Source: Pseudomonas sp.
GTDB taxonomy: Bacteria; Pseudomonadota; Gammaproteobacteria; Pseudomonadales; Pseudomonadaceae
NCBI GenBank assembly: GCA_029240955.1
Contig: JARDZH010000018.1
Location: forward strand, 1 to 11,097
Direction: 5' to 3'
Length of the DNA stretch: 11,097 nucleotides
Shown: piece after piece, positions 1-8,077 of the stretch
Position numbering within the stretch: the first letter of the stretch is position 1
How the letters are laid out: each line of letters starts with the position of its first letter
Notes under the pieces: model-generated
Told to the model about the DNA's origin: nothing
Databases searched by the model: none
The model's input: the letters and a program-made list of their open reading frames with translations, nothing else
Program-made: the position numbers and the translations under genes

Positions 1-65
1 GAACCGCTAAAACCCGTTAACTCGTTGAATCAAAAGGCTTTTTCGTTTCCGTCTGCGCCGGAAGT

Positions 66-127
66 GGGGCGAATTATAGAGACATTAAATCGCCCGTCAA
101 CCCCTAATTTGAAATTCATTCAATATT
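66..127 (-). promoter_or_regulatory. strong rrn-type sigma-70 promoter reading leftward out of the window
   Basis: On the minus strand TTGACG (95-100) and TATAAT (73-78) are separated by exactly 16 bp. The sequence after the -10 is the GC-rich discriminator TCGCCCC, and an AT-rich tract resembling an UP element lies upstream of the -35 (about 101-127). This combination is typical of stringently controlled rRNA promoters. In P. aeruginosa a 16S-23S-5S operon follows the tyrosyl-tRNA synthetase gene PA0668 in the same direction, which fits. The rRNA gene itself is outside the window, so the target is inferred. The UP-like tract overlaps the tyrS stop codon. Confidence 0.75.
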
Positions 128-1315
128 AAGCGTTACACGCCCGAAAGCCTTCTTTCCTGCCTGGCAAACATGGGTAGCACCCAGCTTGAATATAAAGCTG
201 CGGTCTACTACTTCACCATCTATACGCACGCCACCGGACGCCAGGAGGTCACGAGCCACCGCAGCGTTCTTGACCAGACCTGCCTTATTAAGGACGGCCG
301 AGATCGGCATATCTTCAGTAGCCGTTACGGTCAGCTCCGGAAGATCATCTGGCAGCTCGCCTTCTTTCATCCGGTTGCCAGCGGAACGGTGTGCGTTGGC
401 AGCAGCCTCTTCACCATGAAAACGCGCGACCAGCTCTTCGGCCAGCTTGATCTTGATGTCGCGAGGGTTCGCGCCCGCTTCGCACTCAGCTTTCAAACCA
501 TTGATCTCATCCATGGACCGGAAGCTCAACAGCTCGAAGTAACGCCACATCAGCGAATCAGGGATCGACACCAGCTTGCTGTACATGATGCCGGGCGCTT
601 CCTGGATACCTACATAGTTACCCAGCGACTTGGACATCTTCTTGACGCCGTCCAGCCCTTCCAGCAACGGCATGGTCAGAATGCACTGCGGCTCCTGCCC
701 ATACGCACGCTGCAGTTCGCGCCCCATCAGCAGGTTGAATTTCTGATCGGTGCCGCCAAGCTCTACGTCCGCCTTGAGCGCAACAGAGTCGTAACCCTGC
801 ACCAGCGGGTACAGGAATTCGTGGATGGCGATCGACTGATTGCTCTTATAACGCTTGTCGAAGTCATCGCGCTCAAGCATCCGCGCCACGGTGTACTGAG
901 ACGACAGACGAATGAAGTCAGCCGGGCTGAGCTTGTCCATCCACGTGGAGTTGAACGCGACTTCGGTTTTCTCGGGATCGAGAATCTTGAAGACCTGAGA
1001 CTTGTAGGTCTCGGCGTAGTCGAGTACCTGCTCGCGCGTCAGTGGCGGACGAGTTGCGCTCTTGCCGCTCGGATCACCGATCATGCCGGTGAAGTCACCG
1101 ATCAGGAATATGACCTGGTGGCCCAGATCCTGAAACTGACGAAGCTTATTAATAAGGACGGTGTGCCCCAGATGCAGATCCGGCGCCGTAGGGTCGAACC
1201 CTGCCTTGATACGCAGCGGTTGGCCACGTTTGATTTTTTCGACCAGTTCGGCCTCGACCAGCAGTTCATCTGCGCCGCGCTTGATCAGCGCCAGCTGCTC
1301 CTCAACCGACTTCAT
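116..1315 (-). CDS. tyrS: tyrosyl-tRNA synthetase
   Basis: This cytosolic class I aminoacyl-tRNA synthetase charges tRNA-Tyr with tyrosine using ATP. With the start at 1315 the protein has 399 residues. The HIGH signature appears as HLGH at residues 48-51 and the KMSKS loop is exact at 226-230. Tyrosine-pocket segments YPLVQGYDS (169-177) and GGTDQ (187-191) lie between them. A C-terminal S4-like RNA-binding domain covers about 336-393. The first nine codons of the open frame were not used, because an ATG at 1315 preceded by a GGGGG Shine-Dalgarno tract gives the family's usual N-terminus ([11 protein letters not shown]). The gene is divergent from mepM. No terminator is visible between its stop and the leftward rrn-type promoter, whose -35 lies only 15 bp away. 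The family assignment is very secure. It corresponds to the PA0668 (tyrZ-annotated) locus of P. aeruginosa. Confidence 0.97.
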   Translation of the reverse strand: MKSVEEQLALIKRGADELLVEAELVEKIKRGQPLRIKAGFDPTAPDLHLGHTVLINKLRQFQDLGHQVIFLIGDFTGMIGDPSGKSATRPPLTREQVLDYAETYKSQVFKILDPEKTEVAFNSTWMDKLSPADFIRLSSQYTVARMLERDDFDKRYKSNQSIAIHEFLYPLVQGYDSVALKADVELGGTDQKFNLLMGRELQRAYGQEPQCILTMPLLEGLDGVKKMSKSLGNYVGIQEAPGIMYSKLVSIPDSLMWRYFELLSFRSMDEINGLKAECEAGANPRDIKIKLAEELVARFHGEEAAANAHRSAGNRMKEGELPDDLPELTVTATEDMPISAVLNKAGLVKNAAVARDLLASGGVRIDGEVVDRSFIFKLGATHVCQAGKKAFGRVTLNIE

Positions 1316-1341
1316 ACAAGCCCCCATATCAAAGGGCACCA

Positions 1342-1369
1342 ACCATACAAGATCAGCGCCCGTTTACAA
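1342..1369 (-). promoter_or_regulatory. candidate tyrS promoter
   Basis: On the minus strand TTGTAA (1364-1369) and TATGGT (1342-1347) are 16 bp apart, each matching four of six consensus bases. A start near 1335 would leave a leader of about 20 nt before the tyrS ATG. The AT-rich stretch at 1438-1456 is an alternative promoter region for either strand. Weak assignment from sequence alone. Confidence 0.3.
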
Positions 1370-1516
1370 GTCTTTGCCCAGCCTCCGCCCACGAATCAGA
1401 CGCTGACACTTGAGAGGGTTGCTTCGAGCAGGTTTTGGTTATATTTTATACAGTTATTTCATCTTCATCATGTCATTCATCTTTTCCATTTCACCTTTTT
1501 CAAAGTCAAATTACCT

Positions 1517-2929
1517 ATGATAGACACACCGCCTAAAGCGCCCCCGCTTTATCCGAAGACCCATCTGCTCGCAGCAAGCGGCATCGCCGCACTGCTCAGC
1601 CTGGCTCTCCTGGTTTTTCCATCCAGCGAAGTAGAAGCAAAACGAACGAACCTGGCGCTCGATCTGGAAATGCCTGCAGATCAGAACGTACAACCTCAAG
1701 ACGCTCCGCAAGCTGCTCAAGCCACACCTGAAGCCGTCGATTCTCCGTTTGCCCAAATCGATGAAAGCCAGGATCAAGCGCAAGAGACGGCACAAGCCGC
1801 GGTACCACCCGCCAAAGCCCCCAATCCCAATCACCGGGAAATCGTAGTAGCAAAAGGCGATACCCTCTCGACTTTGTTTGAAAAAGTTGGCTTGCCAGCA
1901 GCCACTGTCCACGAAGTCATGGCCAGCGACAAACAGGCTCGTCAGTTCAGCAAGCTGCAGAACGGCCAGGTCTTGCAGTTCGAATTGGCGTCTGACGGTC
2001 AGCTCAAGCAAATCCACACCAAGCTCAGCGATCTGGAAACGATCAGCCTGACCCGCACGGCCACCGGCTTTGGTTTCAGCCGCGAGGTCAGCAAACCCAA
2101 TGTTCGCAACGCCTATGCACACGGCGTCATCAACAGTTCGCTCTCGTCCTCCGCACAGCGTGCTGGCCTGTCCCATAGCCTGACCATGGACATGGCGAAC
2201 ATTTTTGGCTACGACGTGGACTTCGCCCAGGACATCCGCAAGGGTGACGAATTCGACGTGGTGTATGAACAGCGAGTCGTGAACGGCAAAGTGGTGGGCA
2301 ACGGCAACATCCTTTCCGCGCGCTTCACCAACCGTGGCAAGACCTACACTGCAGTCCGCTATACCAACAAGCAAGGCAACACCAATTACTACACGGCTGA
2401 AGGCAATAGCATGCGCAAAGCCTTCATCCGGACTCCTGTGGATTTCGCGCGTATCAGCTCGATGTTCTCCATGGGCCGCAAACACCCGATCCTGAACAAG
2501 ATCCGCGCGCACAAGGGCGTGGACTATGCTGCGCCGCGTGGTACCCCGATCAAGGCAACCGGTGACGGCAAAGTCCTGCTCGCCGGACGTCGTGGCGGAT
2601 ATGGCAACACCGTCATCATTCAGCACGGTGACACTTACCGTACGCTTTACGGTCACATGCAGGGTTTCGCCAAGGGTGTTAAAACCGGCGGCAGCGTCAA
2701 GCAGGGTCAAGTCATCGGCTATATTGGAACCACCGGCCTGTCGACCGGCCCGCATCTGCACTACGAATTCCAGGTCAACGGCGTGCACGTCGACCCGCTT
2801 GGGCAGAAGCTTCCGATGGCGGACCCGATCGCCAAATCCGAAAAACAGCGGTTCATGCAGCAGAGCCAACCGTTGATGGCGCGCATGGATCAGGAAAAGG
2901 CCACCACTCTGGCCTCCAATAAAAGGTAA
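1517..2929 (+). CDS. mepM: M23-family peptidoglycan DD-endopeptidase (MepM type)
   Basis: This is a membrane-anchored periplasmic zinc metallopeptidase of the LytM/M23 family, expected to cut peptide cross-links in murein so that new strands can be inserted. The protein has 470 residues. A single hydrophobic segment (about 16-34) acts as signal anchor. A low-complexity Q/A/P-rich linker (about 55-105) follows. Next comes a LysM/OapA-like wall-binding segment beginning REIVVAKGDTLSTLF (about 107-160), then a middle domain (about 180-300). The M23 domain (about 305-430) has HKGVD (H332, D336), YGH (H380) and HLH (413-415), the expected zinc and catalytic residues. The start is the only in-frame ATG before the hydrophobic segment, and no convincing Shine-Dalgarno sequence precedes it. 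The orthologue PA0667 is, as I recall, a substrate of the LbcA-CtpA protease. It is followed at 3 nt by anmK. Confidence 0.93.
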   Translation: MIDTPPKAPPLYPKTHLLAASGIAALLSLALLVFPSSEVEAKRTNLALDLEMPADQNVQPQDAPQAAQATPEAVDSPFAQIDESQDQAQETAQAAVPPAKAPNPNHREIVVAKGDTLSTLFEKVGLPAATVHEVMASDKQARQFSKLQNGQVLQFELASDGQLKQIHTKLSDLETISLTRTATGFGFSREVSKPNVRNAYAHGVINSSLSSSAQRAGLSHSLTMDMANIFGYDVDFAQDIRKGDEFDVVYEQRVVNGKVVGNGNILSARFTNRGKTYTAVRYTNKQGNTNYYTAEGNSMRKAFIRTPVDFARISSMFSMGRKHPILNKIRAHKGVDYAAPRGTPIKATGDGKVLLAGRRGGYGNTVIIQHGDTYRTLYGHMQGFAKGVKTGGSVKQGQVIGYIGTTGLSTGPHLHYEFQVNGVHVDPLGQKLPMADPIAKSEKQRFMQQSQPLMARMDQEKATTLASNKR

Positions 2930-4027
<1,098 letters not shown>

Positions 4028-4042
4028 CCTCACAGCAGAACG

Positions 4043-4072
4043 CAAAACGCCGCGCAAATGCGCGGCGTTTTG
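4043..4072. terminator. bidirectional rho-independent terminator between anmK and erpA
   Basis: A perfect 13-bp inverted repeat (4043-4055 and 4060-4072) with a 4-nt AAAT loop has a GC-rich core (GCCGCGC) flanked by AAAA on one side and TTTT on the other. It can therefore end both the rightward anmK transcript and the leftward erpA transcript. It sits 15 nt after the anmK stop and 16 nt beyond the erpA stop. Confidence 0.9.
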
Positions 4073-4088
4073 CTGTACAGCTATCGAG

Positions 4089-4439
4089 TCAGATCGAGAA
4101 GGACGAGCCGCAACCGCAGGTAGTGGTGGCATTCGGGTTCTTGATCACGAACCGCGAGCCTTCCAGCCCTTCCTGATAATCCACCTCAGCGCCAGCAAGG
4201 TACTGGAAGCTCATCGGGTCTACCACCAGACTGACGCCTTCGCGCTCTACGATAGTGTCATCGTCGGCCACGTCTTCATCGAACGTGAAGCCGTACTGAA
4301 AACCGGAGCAACCTCCGCCGGTCACGAAAACGCGCAGCTTCAGACGATCATTGCCTTCTTCATCGACCAGAGTTTTCACCTTGTGCGCTGCACCAGGGGT
4401 GAATTCCAGAGCCGTAGGAGTGAAGGATTCAACGCTCAT
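4089..4439 (-). CDS. erpA: A-type iron-sulfur cluster carrier ErpA
   Basis: This small cytosolic A-type carrier receives Fe-S clusters from the Isc scaffold and passes them to apo-proteins, including IspG/IspH-type enzymes of isoprenoid synthesis. The 116-residue protein has the three ligand cysteines of the HesB/IscA/ErpA family: C44 in [11 protein letters not shown], and C108 and C110 in TTCGCGSSF near the C-terminus. The C-terminal CGCGSSFSI and the length fit ErpA rather than IscA or the longer NfuA. A GGGAG Shine-Dalgarno element lies about 9 nt before the ATG. The gene is downstream of argC on the same strand, but the 178-bp gap contains its own candidate promoter, so it is probably transcribed separately. 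It converges with anmK. Confidence 0.96.
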   Translation of the reverse strand: MSVESFTPTALEFTPGAAHKVKTLVDEEGNDRLKLRVFVTGGGCSGFQYGFTFDEDVADDDTIVEREGVSLVVDPMSFQYLAGAEVDYQEGLEGSRFVIKNPNATTTCGCGSSFSI

Positions 4440-4485
4440 GTCAGATATCTCCCGGCGTTAGCCGTCGTAATGCGTAATGGCGGGC

Positions 4486-4515
4486 ATTATCCGCTTGTCC
4501 TAGAAATTCGGTCAA
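4486..4515 (-). promoter_or_regulatory. candidate erpA promoter
   Basis: On the minus strand TTGACC (4510-4515) and GATAAT (4486-4491) are 18 bp apart, each matching five of six sigma-70 consensus bases. The start would fall about 40 nt before the erpA ATG. The -35 begins directly behind the 24-bp tandem repeat array. I saw no recognisable IscR type 1 or type 2 site, although erpA is IscR-controlled in other gammaproteobacteria. Confidence 0.5.
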
Positions 4516-4519
4516 CTAT

Positions 4520-4591
4520 TTGCGAGCAGCGGCAAACTTGGCGTTGCGAGCAGCGGCAAACCTGGCGTTGCGAGCGGCGGTAAGCCGGGCG
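4520..4591 (-). repeat. 24-bp tandem repeat, three units
   Basis: Three contiguous 24-bp units at 4520-4543, 4544-4567 and 4568-4591 share the core TTGCGAGC(A/G)GCGG on the plus strand. Units 1 and 2 differ at one base (CTTGGCG against CCTGGCG) and unit 3 at several. A degenerate fourth part may run to about 4610. The period is a multiple of three, and the array is open in the argC reading frame on the minus strand, reading AKFAAARN-like octapeptides. No such array is a standard feature of argC or erpA, and it could be polymorphic in copy number. Confidence 0.9.
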
Positions 4592-4610
4592 GCAGAGCGG
4601 CCAGCCCGGC
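4584..4610 (-). other. GC-rich hairpin downstream of argC
   Basis: On the minus strand GCCGGGC (4604-4610) pairs with GCCCGGC (4584-4590). GGC (4600-4602) pairs with GCC (4591-4593), with a one-base bulge at 4603 and a 6-nt loop. The stem starts 8 nt after the argC stop. There is no T-run after it, so it may stabilise or process the argC mRNA 3' end, or be a weak or factor-dependent terminator. Its right arm overlaps repeat unit 3. Confidence 0.55.
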
Positions 4611-4617
4611 ATTTGCC

Positions 4618-5652
4618 TCAAGGCATCATGCCCGCATGGGACAGACCCGCGCGCTCATCCAGCCCGAACAGGATGTTCATGTTCTGTACGGCCTGACCCG
4701 AAGCGCCCTTGACCAGGTTGTCGATCACCGACAGCACGACGACCAGATCACCGCCTTGAGGGCGATGCACCGCGATACGGCAAACGTTCGCGCCACGCAC
4801 ACTGCGGGTTTCGGGATGGCTGCCAGCTGGCATCACATCCACGAACGGCTCATCCGCATAACGCTTCTCGAACAGCGCTTGCAAGTCGATCGACGTGTCG
4901 GTGACGGTCGCATACAGCGTAGAGTGAATGCCACGGATCATCGGCGTGAGGTGCGGCACGAACGTCAAACCGACGTCCCCGCCCGCTGCGCGACGCAAGC
5001 CTTGGGAAATTTCCGGCAGGTGGCGATGCCCTTTGACGGCGTAAGCTTTGAAGCTTTCGTTGGCTTCGGAGTACAGCGAGCCCAGGTTCAGACCACGGCC
5101 GGCACCGCTCACGCCGGACTTGCAGTCAGCGATCAAGCGACTGGCGTCAGCAATGCCCGCTTCCAGCAGCGGCAGGAATCCGAGCTGCGTAGCGGTCGGG
5201 TAGCAACCCGGGACGGCAATCAGGCGGGCGTTCTTGATCTGCTCGCGATTCACTTCCGGCAAACCGTACACCGCATCCTTCAGCAGTTCCGGAGCACCGT
5301 GCGGCTGGCCGTACCACTTGGCCCACTCAACCGGATCCTGCAGGCGGAAGTCTGCCGACAGGTCGATAACCTTGGTACCCGCTGCCAGCAGCTCACCGGC
5401 CAGCGCGTGCGCAACGCCATGCGGGGTCGCAAAGAACACAACGTCACATGCGCCAAGCGTGGCGACATCGGGAACGCTGAACGCCAGGCCGTCGTAGTGA
5501 CCTCGCAGGTTTGGGTACATATCGGCGACTGGCAGGCCGGCCTCCGAGCGCGAGGTGATTACCACGACTTCTGCCTGCGGATGCTGTGCCAACAGACGCA
5601 GCAGCTCGACACCGGTGTAACCCGTGCCGCCGACGATACCGACCTTGACCAT
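4618..5652 (-). CDS. argC: N-acetyl-gamma-glutamyl-phosphate reductase
   Basis: ArgC catalyses the NADPH-dependent reduction of N-acetylglutamyl-5-phosphate to the semialdehyde, the third step of arginine biosynthesis in the cytosol. The 344-residue protein starts with the dinucleotide-binding motif [11 protein letters not shown] (residues 4-14). It carries the catalytic cysteine C150 in VPGCYPTAT, followed by the conserved SGVSGAGRG (179-187) and KGHRHLPEI (208-216), which contains the expected catalytic-site histidine. Length and C-terminus (SHAGMMP) are normal for the short (type 1) enzyme. A GAGGGCAGG ribosome-binding tract precedes the ATG. The gene is divergent from hemJ. The reading frame remains open for 33 codons past the TGA stop through a 24-bp repeat array. 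Confidence 0.97.
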   Translation of the reverse strand: MVKVGIVGGTGYTGVELLRLLAQHPQAEVVVITSRSEAGLPVADMYPNLRGHYDGLAFSVPDVATLGACDVVFFATPHGVAHALAGELLAAGTKVIDLSADFRLQDPVEWAKWYGQPHGAPELLKDAVYGLPEVNREQIKNARLIAVPGCYPTATQLGFLPLLEAGIADASRLIADCKSGVSGAGRGLNLGSLYSEANESFKAYAVKGHRHLPEISQGLRRAAGGDVGLTFVPHLTPMIRGIHSTLYATVTDTSIDLQALFEKRYADEPFVDVMPAGSHPETRSVRGANVCRIAVHRPQGGDLVVVLSVIDNLVKGASGQAVQNMNILFGLDERAGLSHAGMMP

Positions 5653-5687
5653 AACCTGCCCTCAACGAAACAACTGGAAAGCGGTCG

Positions 5688-5716
5688 ATGATATGGGCCT
5701 GACGCCAATGCGACAA
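5688..5716 (-). promoter_or_regulatory. candidate argC promoter
   Basis: On the minus strand TTGTCG (5711-5716) and TATCAT (5688-5693) are 17 bp apart, in the 132-bp argC-hemJ divergent region. Transcription would begin about 30 nt before the argC ATG. Moderate consensus match. No ARG box (ArgR site) was recognised with confidence. Confidence 0.4.
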
Positions 5717-5784
5717 CCGACAACGTGACGTATGGACGCTCAAGCCACTACTATTCGGGCACCGTGAACCTGGGAAATCAGAAA

Positions 5785-6216
5785 ATGCTCTTTTTATGGA
5801 TCAAAGCGCTGCACATCGTCTCAATGGTCTGCTGGTTCGCCGGCCTGTTCTATCTGCCAAGACTGTTCGTCTACCACTCGATGAGCGAGGACACCGTCAG
5901 CCGTGAGCGCTTCAACGTCATGCAGCGCAAACTCTACCGCGGCATCATGGGTCCGGCGATGATCGCCACCTTGATATTCGGCGGCTGGCTGGTCAGTTAC
6001 AACCCGAGCGGTTACTTCGGTCAGGGCGGCTGGCTGCATGCCAAGCTGACGCTGGTGGTGCTGCTGATCGGTTATCACCATGTATGTGGCGCTCAGGTCA
6101 AACGTTTTGCCCGTGGCGAAAACGGCCGCAGCCACGTGTTCTATCGCTGGTTCAACGAGATCCCGGTCGTGATTCTGCTGGCGATCGTCATCCTGGTCGT
6201 GGTCAAACCCTTCTGA
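5785..6216 (+). CDS. hemJ: protoporphyrinogen IX oxidase HemJ (UPF0093 family)
   Basis: HemJ is an inner-membrane enzyme that oxidises protoporphyrinogen IX to protoporphyrin IX, the penultimate step of haem synthesis, in bacteria lacking HemG or HemY. The 143-residue protein has four hydrophobic helices (about 5-27, 53-72, 83-103 and 122-140). The family's N-terminal signature is LHIVSMVCWFAGLFYLPRLFVYH. H10 in helix 1 is the conserved histidine important for haem binding or activity in studied HemJ proteins, and a second family-typical segment is WLHAKLTLV (about 83-91). The ATG at 5785 gives this N-terminus. A GTG start 20 codons upstream would add a polar tail unknown for the family and was rejected. 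It is divergent from argC. Family identity is secure; the oxidase role rests on characterised homologues. Confidence 0.9.
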   Translation: MLFLWIKALHIVSMVCWFAGLFYLPRLFVYHSMSEDTVSRERFNVMQRKLYRGIMGPAMIATLIFGGWLVSYNPSGYFGQGGWLHAKLTLVVLLIGYHHVCGAQVKRFARGENGRSHVFYRWFNEIPVVILLAIVILVVVKPF

Positions 6217-6262
6217 CCCGCATAGCGTTTAATTTTGAGATGTCCGGACCAAGGAAGCCGTC

Positions 6263-7183
6263 ATGACCGACACCCAGTACAAGATCATGTTTGAAGGTCG
6301 GACCCGCGAAGGCGTGTCGCTGGAAACGGCCAAGCTGAACCTTGCCGGACTGTTCAAAAGCGAGCCCGCTGCCGTGGAAAAACTGTTCAACGGCCAGCCT
6401 GTGGCGTTGAAGCGCGGAGTTTCCCACCCTGAGGCCGAGCGGTATCTCAAGGCGCTCCATGATGTCGGCGTTGAGGCAAGAATCGAGGCCGACCCGGAAA
6501 TGAGCTTTACGCTGGACGAGGTCCGCCCGCAACCCGAGCCATCGCCCTACGCACCTCCTGCTGCTTCGCCCTACGCACCGCCTCGCGCAGACCTCAGCCC
6601 GGAGTTGCCACAATATTCAACGCTCAAGGTATTCAGCGTGCAAGGCCGGATAGGCCGGGCGCGTTACCTGGCCTGGACCTTGGTCTTGACCCTCTTGCTG
6701 ATAGTCATGGGCTTCACATGTCTGCTGATCATGAGCGTCGACTTGACAATAGGCGGTCTGCTGGCGGCACTACTGGCCGCAGCCTATATCTGCATCAACG
6801 TGCAGATTGGCGTGCAGCGCGCTCACGATGCCGGCTGGTCGGGCTGGGTCCTGCTGCTGAATCTGGTGCCGTTCGTGAGCAGCATCTTCCCGCTGGTGCT
6901 GGTCGCGATGCCCGGTAATGTCGGCCCAAACCGATACGGCCCGCCAGCTCCGCCCAACACCCGTTCAGTCAAGGTGCTTGCATGGCTGTGGGTCGTGTTG
7001 ATAGCACTGATCATTCTTGCCAGCGTAGCCGGCGGGCTGACGGCGGTTCAGGAGCAGATCGAAACGTCCACACTCGAATACGAGGAGTCATTGCCGGCTG
7101 ACGACGATGTGCAGGTCGAGCCGATTGAGCCGATGGACCCGAGTGCCGTGTTTCAAGACGAGGACGGGCGCCATGAAACGTGA
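6263..7183 (+). CDS. DUF805-family inner-membrane protein with soluble N-terminal domain
   Basis: This 306-residue protein has unknown function. The N-terminus (about 5-76, YKIMFEGRTREGVSLETAKLN onward) looks like a small soluble alpha/beta domain found in Pseudomonas membrane proteins. A proline-rich hinge (about 88-115) contains the duplicated octapeptide SPYAPPAA / SPYAPPRA (94-109). The C-terminal half is DUF805-like: FSVQGRIGRARYLAW (124-138), the signature QRAHDAGWSGW (185-195), and GPNRYGPPP-type residues after the third membrane segment. Predicted helices lie at about 137-157, 163-183, 193-215 and 236-258, followed by an acidic tail (265-306). AAGGA lies about 7 nt before the ATG. It is downstream of hemJ by 46 nt on the same strand. 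The fold call is good; no function can be assigned. Confidence 0.85.
   Translation: MTDTQYKIMFEGRTREGVSLETAKLNLAGLFKSEPAAVEKLFNGQPVALKRGVSHPEAERYLKALHDVGVEARIEADPEMSFTLDEVRPQPEPSPYAPPAASPYAPPRADLSPELPQYSTLKVFSVQGRIGRARYLAWTLVLTLLLIVMGFTCLLIMSVDLTIGGLLAALLAAAYICINVQIGVQRAHDAGWSGWVLLLNLVPFVSSIFPLVLVAMPGNVGPNRYGPPAPPNTRSVKVLAWLWVVLIALIILASVAGGLTAVQEQIETSTLEYEESLPADDDVQVEPIEPMDPSAVFQDEDGRHET
6542..6589 (+). repeat. in-frame 24-bp direct repeat in the DUF805 gene hinge
   Basis: Two adjacent 24-bp units (6542-6565 and 6566-6589) begin TCGCCCTACGCACC and encode SPYAPPAA and SPYAPPRA. The unit keeps frame, so the proline-rich linker between the soluble and membrane parts can vary in length by slippage or unequal crossing-over. 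Confidence 0.8.
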
Positions 7184-7243
7184 CGCTGATACCGGTTGCA
7201 AGGTCTCATCACCGGACTCGCGGTACGTCGATTGGAGATTTGC

Positions 7244-8020
7244 ATGACCCGTTACGCCCTCATCACCGGCGCCTCCAGCGGCATTGGTCTGGCCATGGCC
7301 GAAGCACTGGCGCGCCGTGGTCGCAATCTGATTCTGGTCGCTCGGCAGCGTGATCTGCTGGAGACCATTGCGCTGGAGCTGACTCAACGCTTCGATGTCG
7401 AAGTCCTGTTTCGCGCGTGCGATCTTGGCGAGCCGCTGCGCCTCTCCGGGTTTCTGCTGGAGCTGGAAGACGGCGCGCATCAGATCGATCTGCTGGTAAA
7501 CGCTGCCGGTATTGGTACGGGCGGTCCCTTTCTCGCTCAGGAATGGAGCAACGAACAGGACCTGATCGATCTGAACATTCTGGCGTTGACCCGGCTGTGT
7601 CATACGGTCGGCAATCTGATGGCGGTTCAAGGCGGCGGGCAGATTCTCAATGTCGCTTCGGTTGCCGCCTTCCGCCCCGGTCCGTGGATGAGCGCCTATT
7701 CGGCCAGCAAGGCGTATGTGTTGCACTTTTCCGAAGGCCTTCGCGAAGAAGCCAGAAAAAGCGGTGTAAAGGTTTCGGTTCTGTGCCCCGGCCCCACCCG
7801 GACCGCCTTCTATCGCACCGCGCATCTGCAGGGCAAAGAAGCACGAATGATGAGCCCTGAAGAAGTAGCGCTTTATACGGTACGTGCGCTGGCGAAGAAC
7901 CGCGCAGTGATCATTCCAGGAACAAGAAACAAGCTGAGGGCGTTCAGCCCGCGCCTGATGTCGCGCTGGCTCGCCCGGACCATCACCGGTTACATCAACA
8001 AAGCGTGCTGCCCGCGCTGA
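7244..8020 (+). CDS. short-chain dehydrogenase/reductase (SDR), YciK/DltE-like
   Basis: This 258-residue classical SDR is a probable NAD(P)(H)-dependent oxidoreductase with unknown substrate. The nucleotide-binding motif TGASSGIG is at residues 8-15, NAAG at 86-89 and N111 in the active-site helix. The catalytic S139, Y152 and K156 (YSASK) and the PGPTRT segment (182-187) complete the family pattern. ARQRDLLE (33-40) after the second strand has basic residues often seen in NADP-preferring members. The ATG at 7244 was chosen because GGAG lies 7 nt upstream and it gives the family N-terminus MTRYALITGAS; a TTG 16 codons earlier opens the frame but has no support. It lies 60 nt downstream of the DUF805 gene and probably belongs to the same transcript. 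It corresponds in position to PA0658. Confidence 0.92.
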   Translation: MTRYALITGASSGIGLAMAEALARRGRNLILVARQRDLLETIALELTQRFDVEVLFRACDLGEPLRLSGFLLELEDGAHQIDLLVNAAGIGTGGPFLAQEWSNEQDLIDLNILALTRLCHTVGNLMAVQGGGQILNVASVAAFRPGPWMSAYSASKAYVLHFSEGLREEARKSGVKVSVLCPGPTRTAFYRTAHLQGKEARMMSPEEVALYTVRALAKNRAVIIPGTRNKLRAFSPRLMSRWLARTITGYINKACCPR

Positions 8021-8077
8021 TGACACAATGGCCAGGCACTCGCTGGTCGTTTACCCACCGACAAGGAGCACAAGGTA

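Noticed and set aside
1410..1452. mepM promoter in the AT-rich stretch with TATATT and TATACA
   Set aside because: No -35 hexamer with reasonable match lies 16-18 bp upstream of either -10-like sequence, so I do not list it as a promoter.
170..1516. A 919-residue plus-strand frame starting near 170 and running into mepM
   Set aside because: The part before 1517 is antisense to tyrS and has no protein-family character. Recognisable MepM sequence with its signal anchor begins at the ATG at 1517.
1511..2869. Long minus-strand open frame (452 codons) opposite mepM
   Set aside because: It is antisense to a clear M23 gene, its composition is that of a GC-rich shadow frame, and no domain is recognisable.
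4520..4591. CRISPR array reading of the 24-bp repeats
   Set aside because: The units are directly contiguous with no spacers, and there are no cas genes nearby.
4636..5691. Plus-strand open frame (351 codons) opposite argC
   Set aside because: ArgC on the other strand has all catalytic motifs. The plus-strand frame has no recognisable domain and arises from GC-skewed third positions.
7088..8026. Minus-strand frame of 312 codons opposite the SDR gene
   Set aside because: The plus-strand SDR has complete TGxxxGxG, NAAG and YxxxK motifs. The antisense frame has none of any family.
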